Below, piece after piece: positions 22,988-32,722 of a stretch of DNA of 64,000 nucleotides. Source of the stretch: CALVUJ01 sp045119835 (lineage in GTDB: Bacteria > Bacillota_I > Bacilli_A > RFN20 > DUOF01); contig JBGVED010000039.1 of NCBI GenBank assembly GCA_045119835.1, positions 1 through 64,000 on the forward strand, given 5' to 3'. Under the pieces are notes generated by a model. The model had not been told where the DNA came from. It saw only the letters and a program-made list of their open reading frames with translations, and ran no database searches. Position 1 is the stretch's first letter; each line of letters opens with the position of its first letter. The position numbers were made by a program, and so were the translations under genes.

Positions 22988-24046
22988 TTGAAGAAAAAAA
23001 TTACTTTAATAACTATAATTTATATGGCTTTTTTATTCTTTTTTTGTGTTAACAAAGTTGATGCTGCTGAAATAATGATTGAGCAATATCCTACTGCTAG
23101 CGATATTGTTTATGGTGAACCTTTATTTCAATCTAGATTAGTTGGAGGAAAAGCAAATGTTGAAGGTGTTTTTGCTTGGAAAGATGAAAGAGAAATTCTT
23201 GAAATAGGTGAATATACAAAAATGGTTGTTTTTCAACCTTTCAGTGATTTATATAAAAATAAAGAGTTTTCTGTAAATATAAAAGTTAATAAAAGAAGGG
23301 TATATATTAAATTCGAAGAAGAAATTTACAAGCAATATGATGGAACTACTAATATTTCTTTACCAAATTATGTTGTTGGTGGAGTAATTGATAATGGGGT
23401 ATATGTTAGAGGAGAACTTCAAGCGTCTTTAGAAAGTTCTTTAGTAGGAGAGAGTTTAGTTAATTTAAGTGGTGTTGAACTAGTGGGAGAAAAAAGTTTT
23501 AATTATTATTTGGATTTGAGTGGTTTTAGCGCAACTATTTATCGTACATCGGTTGAAAAATTTGGGGATATTAAAGATAAAATTGAGTTTAGTTCTAATA
23601 CTTACATTGCTAATGATGCATTGATATATGTAGAAAAATTGCAAAACCATTTACTTGATAAAGAGGGTTATGAAATTGTTAATGTTTATGATATTTATTT
23701 AAAAAGCGGCGGCGATAGAATTGACGTCGCTAATAGAGTTAATGTGAAAATAAAGATAGATGAAGGAAATTTTAATTATGAAAAATTAGAAGTTTATAGT
23801 TATTATAAGGGTAGTTATGAAAAGTTAGATTATAAATATGAAGATGGGTATATTTTTTATACTTCGCATAGTTTAGGTAATTTAGTATTTGCTCAAAAGC
23901 TTGAAAACTATTGGTGGATTTATGCTTGTATAACTTTAGTTATTTTTAGCTGCGTTTCGTTGTTAGTAATAAAAAGTTTTAAAGGAAAAGAAAAAATTAA
24001 TAGATATAAGAGCTTGAAAAGGAGTAGGGATTATGAAAATTATTAG
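22988..24046 (+). CDS. Membrane-anchored surface protein with YDG-like domain
   Basis: A 352-residue protein. A signal peptide (basic start, hydrophobic core, probable cleavage after V-D-A-A) precedes an extracellular region of about 280 residues. The segment Y-K-Q-Y-D-G-T-T-N-I resembles the YDG domain common in bacterial surface proteins. A C-terminal membrane helix (about 311-333) and a short basic cytoplasmic tail follow; no LPxTG is present. It starts at TTG with AGAAGGGG upstream; no better ATG exists before the signal peptide core. The gene overlaps the next one, an unusual ABC ATPase, by 14 bases, so the two proteins are made together. Confidence 0.7.
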   Translation: MKKKITLITIIYMAFLFFFCVNKVDAAEIMIEQYPTASDIVYGEPLFQSRLVGGKANVEGVFAWKDEREILEIGEYTKMVVFQPFSDLYKNKEFSVNIKVNKRRVYIKFEEEIYKQYDGTTNISLPNYVVGGVIDNGVYVRGELQASLESSLVGESLVNLSGVELVGEKSFNYYLDLSGFSATIYRTSVEKFGDIKDKIEFSSNTYIANDALIYVEKLQNHLLDKEGYEIVNVYDIYLKSGGDRIDVANRVNVKIKIDEGNFNYEKLEVYSYYKGSYEKLDYKYEDGYIFYTSHSLGNLVFAQKLENYWWIYACITLVIFSCVSLLVIKSFKGKEKINRYKSLKRSRDYENY

Positions 24047-24929
24047 TAATAATGTTAGTAAAACTTATAGAATAAAAAATAATTTTTTTAAGTTTGACAA
24101 AATTAAAGTTGTAGATAATTTTAATTATTGTTTAACTCAAGGTGAGATTGTTGGAATATTGGGGGCAGAAAGATCTGGAAAGAGCACAATAGTTAATCTT
24201 TTATGTGGTAAAACAGAGCCTACGAGTGGTAAAGTGGAGATTGTAGGTGAATCTTTATATAAGAATTTGAAAAATAATTGTGAACTTATAAGTGATTTAG
24301 ATGGAAAAAAATTGCTTAAAAACGAGAGTGTTTATAATAATTTTGTTTATTATGGAAATAAATTTAAGTTGAATCCTTTTGATGTTGAAAAAAGTATTTC
24401 TGTGTTAAAAGAATTGTTTCAATTAGATACTATAATTAATGAGAAAATAGAAAGTATATCTCGTTTAGATAAAATAAAGGTCAATATTATGATTTCCATG
24501 TTAAAAAATACGCCATTTTTATTTTTTGATAGTGCTTTAATTGATTTAGATGTAGTAGAAAAAAATGTTATTTTAAAAATTCTTAAAAGGCTTAATAAAG
24601 AGTATAAAACCACAATTATTGTAAGTAGTAATAATTTAGGGGATATCGAGAAAATTTGTAAAAGGGTTACCTATATAAAGAATGGTTGTGTAGTAAAAGA
24701 TGAGTCTTTGGATGATTTAAAGAAGGAGTATGGAAATACTAAAGAGATAAAAATGGTTTTTAATAAGAGTTTTATTACTCCTAAAGGAGATTTTGAGATA
24801 TTAGAAAATAATGAATATTTTTTAAAGATTCGTGTTGATTTTAATAAATGTGATTTTTCTACATTGTTGAGCCAATTTGATATTAATACGATTATTGATA
24901 TTAATATATCTAATGTCTTTAATATTTAA
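24033..24929 (+). CDS. Degenerate ABC transporter-type ATPase
   Basis: A 298-residue ABC-fold protein. Walker A is present (G-A-E-R-S-G-K-S-T, 44-52). The signature is S-I-S-R-L-D instead of L-S-G-G-Q (141-146). Walker B reads F-L-F-F-D-S, so the catalytic Glu is Ser167, and the switch His is Asn200. It therefore probably binds ATP but hydrolyses it poorly or not at all. No permease gene adjoins it; instead it is coupled by overlap to a membrane surface protein. It has a C-terminal extension of about 90 residues, as in drug/lantibiotic exporter ATPases. The ABC-like ATPase at 62031 keeps all these residues. Confidence 0.8.
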   Translation: MKIISNNVSKTYRIKNNFFKFDKIKVVDNFNYCLTQGEIVGILGAERSGKSTIVNLLCGKTEPTSGKVEIVGESLYKNLKNNCELISDLDGKKLLKNESVYNNFVYYGNKFKLNPFDVEKSISVLKELFQLDTIINEKIESISRLDKIKVNIMISMLKNTPFLFFDSALIDLDVVEKNVILKILKRLNKEYKTTIIVSSNNLGDIEKICKRVTYIKNGCVVKDESLDDLKKEYGNTKEIKMVFNKSFITPKGDFEILENNEYFLKIRVDFNKCDFSTLLSQFDINTIIDINISNVFNI

Positions 24930-24986
24930 GTTATATTGTCTGAATTGTAGAAATAATATAGAATGTATATGAGATGAGGGAATAAT

Positions 24987-26609
24987 ATGAGTATATTTGT
25001 TAATGGTATAGAAAGAGAATACAAAGAGAATACGATAGTTAGTGATTTAATTGAAACTAAAAATAGGGATATTTTTACGTGCAAAATAAATAATAAATTA
25101 AAAGATTTATCTTATAAAATTTGCGATGGTGATAACATTTCTTTATTAGGATTTAATGATGAAGATAGTATTAGAGTATATGAGGCTTCTTTAAGATACT
25201 TGGTTGCTATGGCTTGCAAAAAAATCTTTCCATCTTTAAGAGTTAATTGTGATTATTATGTTTCTAGATCTATTTGTTTTAAAAAGATTGAAGGAGAGTT
25301 TAATGAAGAAGAATTTATTTTGATTAGAGATAAAGTGAAGGAAATTGTGCAAAGGGATTGTGCTATTGTTAGAAAAGATATCTCTTTGCAAGAGGCAAAA
25401 GAGTATTATAAAAATAATGGTTTTGAGGATAAGTTAGCTATTTTTAATTATCGTGAAGAAGATCGTGTTCATATTTGTGAATGTGATGGTTATGTTAATT
25501 ATACATATAGTTATACTGTTCCTTCAACTGGTTATTTGACAAGATATAATCTTCTTTTATATAAAGGCAATATAGTTTTGCAATATCCTAGGGCAGAAAA
25601 AAATGGTGAACTTCCTACTTTTAATGAAGAAAATACTTATGAAGAAATGCTTATGATTTCTGAAAAATGGAGTAAAAAGTTAAATTCTATGACAGTTAGC
25701 GACATTAATAAAAATGTTGAAGAAGATTCTAAAGGTTTTATTGAAAAATGCGAAGCGAGACATGCAATGATTATTGAAAAGATTGGAGAGAGTATTGCTA
25801 GTAAGGGAAATATTAAACTTATTGCAATTGCCGGCCCTTCATCTTCTGGGAAAACTACTTTCTCTAATAAACTTAGAGCAGAACTTGAATCAAGAAATAT
25901 TTATCCAGTTAAAATATCTATGGATGATTATTATTTGGATAGAAGTTACTTGAGTCCTGAAGAGGAAAAGAATATTGATTATGAAGATATAAATTTAATT
26001 GATATTGAATTATTTAATAACCATTTAAAAGAATTGACCCAGGGGAAAGAGGTAACTTTACCAAGATTTAATTTTGTTACTAAAAAAAGAGAAGTTGGTA
26101 AAACAATTAAACTTGGGGAAAATGAACCGGTTATAATTGAAGGTATTCATGCATTAAATGAGATGTTAACAAAATCTCTTCCAAGAGAAGAAAAGTTTGA
26201 AATATATATAGGTCCTCATATTCAAATTAGTATTGATGATCACACTCCAATTAGTATGACTCATTTAAGACTTATAAGAAGACTTGTTAGAGATTATTTA
26301 TTTAGAGGTTCTGATGTTTCTAGAACGTTAGGCATGTGGGAATCTGTTAGAAGAGGGGAATTTAAGTGGATATATGAAAATCAAGAGGGTGTCGATTTTG
26401 TGTATAATTCTGCTTTGGATTATGAATTTTGTGTTATGAAAAAATATGTTTTACCATTGCTTAAAAAGGTGGATAAAAATTCTTCATATTATAATTTGTC
26501 TAGAACATTAATAAAATATTTAAAATATTTTGTTGATTTGAAGGATGATGATGTTCCTTGTGATTCGTTGCTTAGAGAATTTATTGGCGGAAGTTGTTAT
26601 AAAGAATAA
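24987..26609 (+). CDS. Uridine kinase-like nucleoside kinase with TGS and ThrRS-like N-terminus
   Basis: A 540-residue protein. Residues 1-60 look like a TGS domain. About 60-220 resembles the second additional domain of threonyl-tRNA synthetase, and about 275-480 is a phosphoribulokinase/uridine kinase P-loop domain with G-P-S-S-S-G-K-T at 283-290 and D-D-Y-Y nearby. Proteins of this architecture occur in clostridia, Thermotoga and Bacilli and are annotated as nucleoside kinases. The probable reaction is ATP-dependent phosphorylation of uridine or cytidine, but the role of the tRNA-synthetase-like part is unknown. It stands alone, with a bidirectional terminator after it. Confidence 0.85.
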   Translation: MSIFVNGIEREYKENTIVSDLIETKNRDIFTCKINNKLKDLSYKICDGDNISLLGFNDEDSIRVYEASLRYLVAMACKKIFPSLRVNCDYYVSRSICFKKIEGEFNEEEFILIRDKVKEIVQRDCAIVRKDISLQEAKEYYKNNGFEDKLAIFNYREEDRVHICECDGYVNYTYSYTVPSTGYLTRYNLLLYKGNIVLQYPRAEKNGELPTFNEENTYEEMLMISEKWSKKLNSMTVSDINKNVEEDSKGFIEKCEARHAMIIEKIGESIASKGNIKLIAIAGPSSSGKTTFSNKLRAELESRNIYPVKISMDDYYLDRSYLSPEEEKNIDYEDINLIDIELFNNHLKELTQGKEVTLPRFNFVTKKREVGKTIKLGENEPVIIEGIHALNEMLTKSLPREEKFEIYIGPHIQISIDDHTPISMTHLRLIRRLVRDYLFRGSDVSRTLGMWESVRRGEFKWIYENQEGVDFVYNSALDYEFCVMKKYVLPLLKKVDKNSSYYNLSRTLIKYLKYFVDLKDDDVPCDSLLREFIGGSCYKE

Positions 26610-26611
26610 CT

Positions 26612-26636
26612 AAAAAAGGTGTTTTTACACCTTTTT
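26612..26636. terminator. Bidirectional terminator between the kinase and nth
   Basis: AAAAAGGTGT / ACACCTTTTT with a TTTT loop. It overlaps the nth stop codon. Confidence 0.8.
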
Positions 26637-27251
26637 GTTTTTATAGTTGCATTTATTGTTAAATAAACAATCGCTACAGTTTGGTTTTATTGCTTTACAT
26701 ATATATCGTCCAAATAATACCATTCTTAAATGTAGAGAAGCCCAATCTTTTTCTTTGAAAATTGTTGTTAGTTTTTTCTCAATTGTGCTTATAGAATCAT
26801 CTTTTGTGCATAAATCTAATCTTTGACTTACTCTTGATACGTGAGTATCAACAGGGAAGGCAGGTATGTTAAAATATTCAATTAGCATTACGTTTGCTGT
26901 TTTAGTACCTATTCCTGGTAGATTTATCAATTCTTCTTTACAGTTAGGGACTTTATCGTCATATTTATCGTGTAATATTGTAGATAGGGCGATAATGTTT
27001 TTTGATTTAGTTTTACTAAGTCCTAGTGAATGGATTATTTGTTCAAGGTCTTCTTCATTTGCTTTTTTTAAGTCTTTTAATGTTGGGTATTTTTTAAATA
27101 GTATAGGAGTAACAGCGTTTACTTTTTTATCACTACATTGCGCAGATAAAAGAATGGCAATCAATAGTTGCCAATCGTTGTTATATATTAGTTCGCATTT
27201 TGGGTTAGGAAACATTATTTCTAGATTTTTTAAAATAGTTTCTTTATTCAT
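26625..27251 (-). CDS. nth: Endonuclease III
   Basis: A DNA glycosylase/AP lyase that removes oxidised pyrimidines in base-excision repair. The 208-residue product has the helix-hairpin-helix L-P-G-I-G-T-K-T-A, with the catalytic Lys in the preceding region, and the catalytic Asp in F-P-V-D-T-H-V. Its C-terminal [4Fe-4S] loop has ligand spacing C-x6-C-x2-C-x5-C. The start codon overlaps the dnaD stop (TAATG), and GGAAG precedes it, so the start five codons upstream is rejected. The dnaD-nth order is conserved in Bacillus. Confidence 0.96.
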   Translation of the reverse strand: MNKETILKNLEIMFPNPKCELIYNNDWQLLIAILLSAQCSDKKVNAVTPILFKKYPTLKDLKKANEEDLEQIIHSLGLSKTKSKNIIALSTILHDKYDDKVPNCKEELINLPGIGTKTANVMLIEYFNIPAFPVDTHVSRVSQRLDLCTKDDSISTIEKKLTTIFKEKDWASLHLRMVLFGRYICKAIKPNCSDCLFNNKCNYKNKKV

Positions 27252-27883
27252 TATTCTTCCATCCAATTAATTTTGGCTATTTCCATTGTTTCTTCTAAAT
27301 TTTTTCTCCACTTTTCAGATAAGGGAGAAACACCGTTTTTAGCGAATTCTTCTCTTCTTTTCCACCCTAATAAAATTTCATCGATATATCTTATTGTTTT
27401 CACTTTTGCTAAAGTGGCAACGTTTAGCGCCTCTTTTATTGCTACTAGGCTATTTCCTTGCTTGACCCAATCATTAATGGTATTTACTTCAATTTGAGAT
27501 AGGGCTCTGCCAAATTCATTTTCAAATAATACATAAACGTCGTTTAAGTCATGTGAGGGAGTGTCTAGGTCTTCTTTTTTTAATTCTTCATAGAATATTT
27601 CCATCAATTGTTTTTTTAGAGGCTCTATAGAAATTTGTATTTTTTCACTACCACTTAGGGTTAAAATGTTTTTCTTAAGTAAATTTGTAAAACAAGAGTC
27701 TATCTCTTGGAAATCAATGGTCATTTTAAGTGCAATAATATCAGGAGTTATAAAATCAACTCCTTTTTGTATTAGGGAGTTTGTTACTAGTATGATACTT
27801 AATTCATTTTCGTTTAATCCTAGCTTTTTGTAGTTATCTACAAGAATCATTCTCCAATCAATTGCATCCATAATTTTTTCCAT
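27251..27883 (-). CDS. dnaD: DnaD-domain replication initiation protein
   Basis: A 210-residue protein acting in replication restart and initiation in Bacilli, where DnaD helps DnaB load the helicase. An N-terminal winged-helix region (about 15-90) precedes the C-terminal DnaD domain (about 120-195), with the I-x-x-W-V-K-x-G, A-L-x-x-A and Y-I-D-x-I-L-x-x-W pattern typical of the domain. ATG at 27883 is preferred because AAGGTG lies 8 bases upstream; a GTG three codons earlier overlaps that site. Coupled to nth. Confidence 0.92.
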   Translation of the reverse strand: MEKIMDAIDWRMILVDNYKKLGLNENELSIILVTNSLIQKGVDFITPDIIALKMTIDFQEIDSCFTNLLKKNILTLSGSEKIQISIEPLKKQLMEIFYEELKKEDLDTPSHDLNDVYVLFENEFGRALSQIEVNTINDWVKQGNSLVAIKEALNVATLAKVKTIRYIDEILLGWKRREEFAKNGVSPLSEKWRKNLEETMEIAKINWMEE

Positions 27884-28023
27884 GACAATCACCTTGATTT
27901 CATTATAACCAAATATATTTTCTATTTCAATTTATTTTTTTTGTTTAATGGTAATTTTAATAAATGAAAATGTTTTGGTTTGTTATTTTTTATGTGTATA
28001 ATCTTTTTGGGTGAACTTAGTTT

Positions 28024-28881
28024 ATGTTTATGACAAGAATAATTAGTAAGGTTAGAAAAGAGTTAGAGAACTTGAATTTTTATAAAGATGGCAATTTAGA
28101 AATTATTAAAATAAAGGAAGAATTATGCGTTTTGATTTTAGAAACAGATGATTTTAGTTATATTTTAAAATATTCTGAAAATGGTGGCTTTTTAAAATGT
28201 GTGGATGTTTTAAATGTATTAAAAAAAGGAAATATAGAAACAGGGGTTATAAACATTTCTGATAAATTAATAATTTTTAATGATTACTATAAGAATCCTT
28301 TTTATCGAATGATTAGGGAAGATGATTTAAAGAATGAAGCTTTTGTTTTGGCTATGGCAGATTGGTATAATAGATTTCATGATATTAAGGTTTATGGTTG
28401 TGATAAACTTTTGAAAGCTTTTTCTTTGAAGAATATAACATTTATTATGAAAAAATATAATTTGGAAAAAGATTTGTACTTTAGGTATGTGGTTAATAAT
28501 TTTAACAATATTATGCTTAAATTAGAAAGGGTTTTGCCTTGTATTATTTGGGGAGATTTTTTAAGTGAAGATATTGTTGTTTCTAATGATTTTAAAAATA
28601 TTATTGTTTTAGGTATTGAAAAGTTTGATATAGGTTACAAATTTTTTGATATTGAAAAGGTGTTGGAAAATTTTGGGAAAGAAATGCAAATATATTTTAA
28701 AAATAACTATGTTTTATTGAATGATGATGAAGTAGTGCTTTTTAAGGCAATTGGTGATTTATTAAAATGGTGTATTAGTGTTGAAAATAAAGAATTTAAT
28801 GAAGTTTTTGTTAAAAACTTTACTTTTAGTAATAATATGAATTTTTTAGATTGGTCTAAAAATTTGGTTGAGTGGTATTAA
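28024..28881 (+). CDS. Aminoglycoside-phosphotransferase-fold protein, probable pseudokinase
   Basis: A 285-residue protein resembling the APH/choline-kinase fold. An early Y-I-L-K-Y could hold the ATP-binding Lys (K49). W-G-D-F-L-S-E-D-I-V-V (176-186) aligns with the usual H-G-D-x-x-x-x-N-I-L loop, but the metal-binding Asn is Asp183. The following D-F/W-E motif is only G-I-E-K-F-D. Catalysis is therefore doubtful. There is no strong Shine-Dalgarno. Bacillus spore-coat proteins of the CotS/YsxE type share this fold, and since the window encodes sporulation genes, such a role is possible but unproven. Confidence 0.5.
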   Translation: MFMTRIISKVRKELENLNFYKDGNLEIIKIKEELCVLILETDDFSYILKYSENGGFLKCVDVLNVLKKGNIETGVINISDKLIIFNDYYKNPFYRMIREDDLKNEAFVLAMADWYNRFHDIKVYGCDKLLKAFSLKNITFIMKKYNLEKDLYFRYVVNNFNNIMLKLERVLPCIIWGDFLSEDIVVSNDFKNIIVLGIEKFDIGYKFFDIEKVLENFGKEMQIYFKNNYVLLNDDEVVLFKAIGDLLKWCISVENKEFNEVFVKNFTFSNNMNFLDWSKNLVEWY

Positions 28882-28996
28882 AAATTCACAAATTAATAAT
28901 TAGTCATTAAAAAATAGCAAAAACAAGTGTAATATTATACAAGAATAATTAATTTTATGTTAAATTAAAAGTGAATAAGTATTAGAGGTGAAAAAA

Positions 28997-31900
28997 GTGA
29001 GAAAAAAAGAAATTTTAAAATATTTAATTTTAATATGTACTATTATGGTATCTTTTTTCATTTTCGCTAATGAAGGAGTTAATGCGTTAGAATATAGTGT
29101 GAATGATGGAAAAATAAGTTTAGAAATAGTTGCTGTAGATGAGCAGGATTTATCGAAAGGGTATTCTATAGTAGGCGCTTCAACATCGTGTGAGCAAGGA
29201 GATTTAAATTGCGTTAAAGATTTTGTAATCCCTAGTTCTTATGTTGATGGATATCCTATTGTAGAGATAAAGGGTAGTGATAGCACATTTAGTAGTGTTA
29301 TTTCTGATATTTCTAAAGTTATTAGTGGTACTTTGTATGTTGGAGATAATATAACTACTATTGGACAATGTGCGTTTTGTAATTTTGACTATGTTAGTGA
29401 CATTATTGTAGGAGAAAAGGTTTCTTATATTGGAGAACTTGCTTTTGCATATAATGATAATTTGCAAAATGTAACGATAACAGCTTACAACAATAACATT
29501 AGATCTGAGTTAGCAAATGTTAATGCTTTTAGTTCATCTTCTAATTTGTCTAGGATTGTTTTTAAAAATCCATCAATTGCAAGAAATTATAAAAATAATG
29601 TTAATGGCTGGAGTAATGTGGATGTTGAATTCACTTACAAAGTTGAGTATAGATTCTATGATAATGGAGTTTTAGTTGAAGTTATAGAGGGTTATGTTGA
29701 TGAAAAGATAGGGAGAGTTCCTCAAAAAATCGCAAAGGTTGGTTTTGATTTTAATTGGATTATTAATAATTCTACTAAAGCAGAAGTTAATGAAGATAGT
29801 ATAGTTATTTACAATGATATTGGTGTAGATGGCATTCCTTATTGTGAAATTGTTTCTTCTTGGTCTTTAAAAAAAGGGGAAGTTTATTTAGAGACAACCT
29901 TTGATGGCAGTGTAGAAAATTATACAGAGATTAATAATTTTATTTCAGTTGATTATCTTGGAAAAAATAACTTATTGAATATTAAAGCGATTGCTAATCA
30001 TGAACTTTTAAATGATGAGGATTTCTCATATTCATATTCTTGGAGTAAGGTTATTGGCGGGATAAATTATGATGATTTTTCTAGTCTTGAGAGTATTCGC
30101 TTATCTAAGGTTTCTGATAGCGGAATTTATAGATGTAGTGTTGTGTTTTATTATCAGGGGTATGAAGCAGTTATAAAGAATATAACTATAAATGTTACAA
30201 TTAATCCACGTAAATTGATTGTAAATATTAAAGATGCTGAGATTGAGTATGGGCATTATTTGGAAAGTGTTAATGATACTAAAGCTCTTACTTATGAAAT
30301 AGATAAATCAACTCCATTATTAGATGATGAAATTATTGGTAATTTTAATTTTAGTGGGTATTATAATGAGTCTTTAGTTGGTAATTATTTTGATATTTTA
30401 GATGGTGAAATAACTAATATTTCATATCAAGGAGATTCAATTAATAATTATGTTAGTAACTATCAATTTACTTATGTTAAGGGTGATCTTAAGATTGTTC
30501 CTAAAAAAATTGATATTGTTTTAACTGATGATATTGTTTTGGAGTATGGTTCTCAAGAAGATTTAATTAGAAATATTTCAGTTGAAAAATATGGTCAAAG
30601 TCAAATGCTAACTATTAATTATGTTAGAGAAGATTCAAGTAATAAAAATGTTGGGGAATATAATATTATTTCTGGAAATATTATTAACGATAATCAAGTT
30701 GATAGTAATTATAGTGTTACAATATCAAGGTATAATACAGGAAAGGTTGTTATAAATCCAAAAAAAGTAAATGTTAATTGGATTTTTGATGAAACTTTAG
30801 TTTATGATGGTAACGAAAAAGATGTGAAAGCGAATTATAAAACTATATATAATAAAGAGGTTGAATTGCTTGTTTCTGTTAAAAGAAATGGGGAAAGCAG
30901 TTATCTTGTAAATGCAGGTGAATATAATTTGACTGCGACAATGATTACCATTAATAATAACTATGAGTTGCTTGAAACCCAAAAATCTATTGTTATTGAA
31001 AAGGCAAATAGTTCATTTATTGGAGAACAAAGGCAAGTTACTACTTACAATGGATTACCACAAAAAGTAAATGTTGAGTTAAATCATAGTGAAGGTACTG
31101 TTGTTTATGGAGATTATAGTGCTTGTAAAAATGCACATTTTAGTATATCTGAAACATGTATGGTTAATGTTTCGGTAGAAGAAACTGCAAACTATAAAGC
31201 TTTAAGTCAAGATTTCTTTTTGCACATTAATGCATATGAAATGACTGTTGAACCCGTTTTATTTGAATTTAATTATGGTAGAGCTATTGGTCAATATGAT
31301 TTGATTGCTAAGTATAAAGGTGTTAATGACGAAGATGTTTTGGTTTATTTTGCAAAAGAAAGCGGATCTGCTAAGTTAAATGTTGGTTATTATAATGTAT
31401 CTAGTGCATATTTAGTAAATAATACTAATTATAAAGTAACAATGATTGATGGTAGTGGGCACAATAAAATAAAAATAAATCCATCGCCAATTAATATTGA
31501 ATTTTTCTTTTATACAGGATTGGTTTATGACGGAAACATAAAAAATGTTGAAATTGGCTATTCTGGAACTGATGAGGATGTTGGATTAACTGTTGATTAT
31601 GGAGATAAACCAATTATTAAAAATGCTGGCGATTATAGAATTGATGTAAGTATTACAAATAGCAATTTCTACATAGAGGGTAAGAGTTATGTGGAGTTTA
31701 ATGTGGCTAAAGCTAATTATGATGTTTCTAATTTGAAATTATATAGCAGTAAGGTTAATTTCAATTTTAAGAGTCACTATATCAATTTAAAAGGGGAAAT
31801 ACCAGAAGGACTTATTGCTATATATACGATTGATGGAAATCATGGGAATGGTACTTATATGCCGTTTAAGCATACAGTAAAAGTTTCTTTTGAAGGAGAT

Positions 31901-32722
31901 TATGCTAACTATAATTATGTAGCGCCATTAGAGGCAACTTTAAATATAGATATGACTTGGTTCATTGTTGTTTTAGTTTTAATTGTGGTTATTGGTCTTG
32001 GTATTCCGCTATCATTCTTCTTACTTATAAAATATGGTGTTATTAGATTTAATAAGAGGGTTAAGAGAAGTGTTATTAAGAAATTAATAAAGAAAAATAA
32101 AGAAATAGATAGATTATACAAAGAATTTAGGGAGAAAAAAGAAGCGGCATTAAAAGATGAGGAAGAGGAAGAAGAAATAATAATAGAAGATCCTGTTAAG
32201 TTTATTAAAAAGCCTGTTAATACAGCTCCAGAGGAACTTATAAAAATGGCTTTTGTTGATGAATTGTTTAGATCTTCTTATGAAACTAAGCAATATTATA
32301 GTGAAGTAAAAAATGAATTGCTGTCTTATGAGGGAATTGTTCATAAAATAAAAAGAGATTATGAAACATTCTATTTGAATAATGTTCCAGTTGCTAAACT
32401 TGATGTTGTAGATGGGGTGTTATATGCTTATTTTGCATTAGATCCTAATCAATATAAAGAGGAATCATATCATCAACAAAAAGTAAATTCTAAAGATAAA
32501 GATTTTGGGTCTGTTCCAATGAAATTAAAGATAGATTCCATAAATGATCTTAGAAATGCAAAGATGTTTGTTAGAATTATAAGAAGAAAAGAAGGATTAA
32601 AGTTCATTAGTAATTTTGTAAGAGTGGATTACGTTGCTGTTTATACTGCTAAAGAAGATACATTTAAATTGTTTAAAAAAGCTTTTGTAAAAAAAGGAAG
32701 TAAAGAATATTTAGAAGATTAG
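28997..32722 (+). CDS. Large membrane-anchored surface protein: LRR-like, MBG/YDG-like repeats and a cytoplasmic domain
   Basis: A 1241-residue protein. A signal peptide (about 1-30) is followed by a BspA-type leucine-rich segment (about 60-200; T-I-G-x-x-A-F and Y-I-G-E-L-A-F) and an Ig-like region. About five MBG/YDG-like repeats come next (about 400-990), each built around E-Y-G or V-Y-D-G and N-A-G-D/E-Y. A membrane helix lies at about 1000-1025, then a 215-residue charged cytoplasmic domain with an acidic E/D run. That domain (Y-S-E-V-K-N-E-L-L-S-Y ... V-A-K-L-D-V-V-D-G-V-L-Y-A-Y-F-A-L-D-P) recalls a conserved region found in other gut Firmicutes proteins. GTG at 28997 is preferred over the GTG at 28988 because the latter lies within the ribosome binding site GAGGTG. 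Confidence 0.75.
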   Translation: MRKKEILKYLILICTIMVSFFIFANEGVNALEYSVNDGKISLEIVAVDEQDLSKGYSIVGASTSCEQGDLNCVKDFVIPSSYVDGYPIVEIKGSDSTFSSVISDISKVISGTLYVGDNITTIGQCAFCNFDYVSDIIVGEKVSYIGELAFAYNDNLQNVTITAYNNNIRSELANVNAFSSSSNLSRIVFKNPSIARNYKNNVNGWSNVDVEFTYKVEYRFYDNGVLVEVIEGYVDEKIGRVPQKIAKVGFDFNWIINNSTKAEVNEDSIVIYNDIGVDGIPYCEIVSSWSLKKGEVYLETTFDGSVENYTEINNFISVDYLGKNNLLNIKAIANHELLNDEDFSYSYSWSKVIGGINYDDFSSLESIRLSKVSDSGIYRCSVVFYYQGYEAVIKNITINVTINPRKLIVNIKDAEIEYGHYLESVNDTKALTYEIDKSTPLLDDEIIGNFNFSGYYNESLVGNYFDILDGEITNISYQGDSINNYVSNYQFTYVKGDLKIVPKKIDIVLTDDIVLEYGSQEDLIRNISVEKYGQSQMLTINYVREDSSNKNVGEYNIISGNIINDNQVDSNYSVTISRYNTGKVVINPKKVNVNWIFDETLVYDGNEKDVKANYKTIYNKEVELLVSVKRNGESSYLVNAGEYNLTATMITINNNYELLETQKSIVIEKANSSFIGEQRQVTTYNGLPQKVNVELNHSEGTVVYGDYSACKNAHFSISETCMVNVSVEETANYKALSQDFFLHINAYEMTVEPVLFEFNYGRAIGQYDLIAKYKGVNDEDVLVYFAKESGSAKLNVGYYNVSSAYLVNNTNYKVTMIDGSGHNKIKINPSPINIEFFFYTGLVYDGNIKNVEIGYSGTDEDVGLTVDYGDKPIIKNAGDYRIDVSITNSNFYIEGKSYVEFNVAKANYDVSNLKLYSSKVNFNFKSHYINLKGEIPEGLIAIYTIDGNHGNGTYMPFKHTVKVSFEGDYANYNYVAPLEATLNIDMTWFIVVLVLIVVIGLGIPLSFFLLIKYGVIRFNKRVKRSVIKKLIKKNKEIDRLYKEFREKKEAALKDEEEEEEIIIEDPVKFIKKPVNTAPEELIKMAFVDELFRSSYETKQYYSEVKNELLSYEGIVHKIKRDYETFYLNNVPVAKLDVVDGVLYAYFALDPNQYKEESYHQQKVNSKDKDFGSVPMKLKIDSINDLRNAKMFVRIIRRKEGLKFISNFVRVDYVAVYTAKEDTFKLFKKAFVKKGSKEYLED

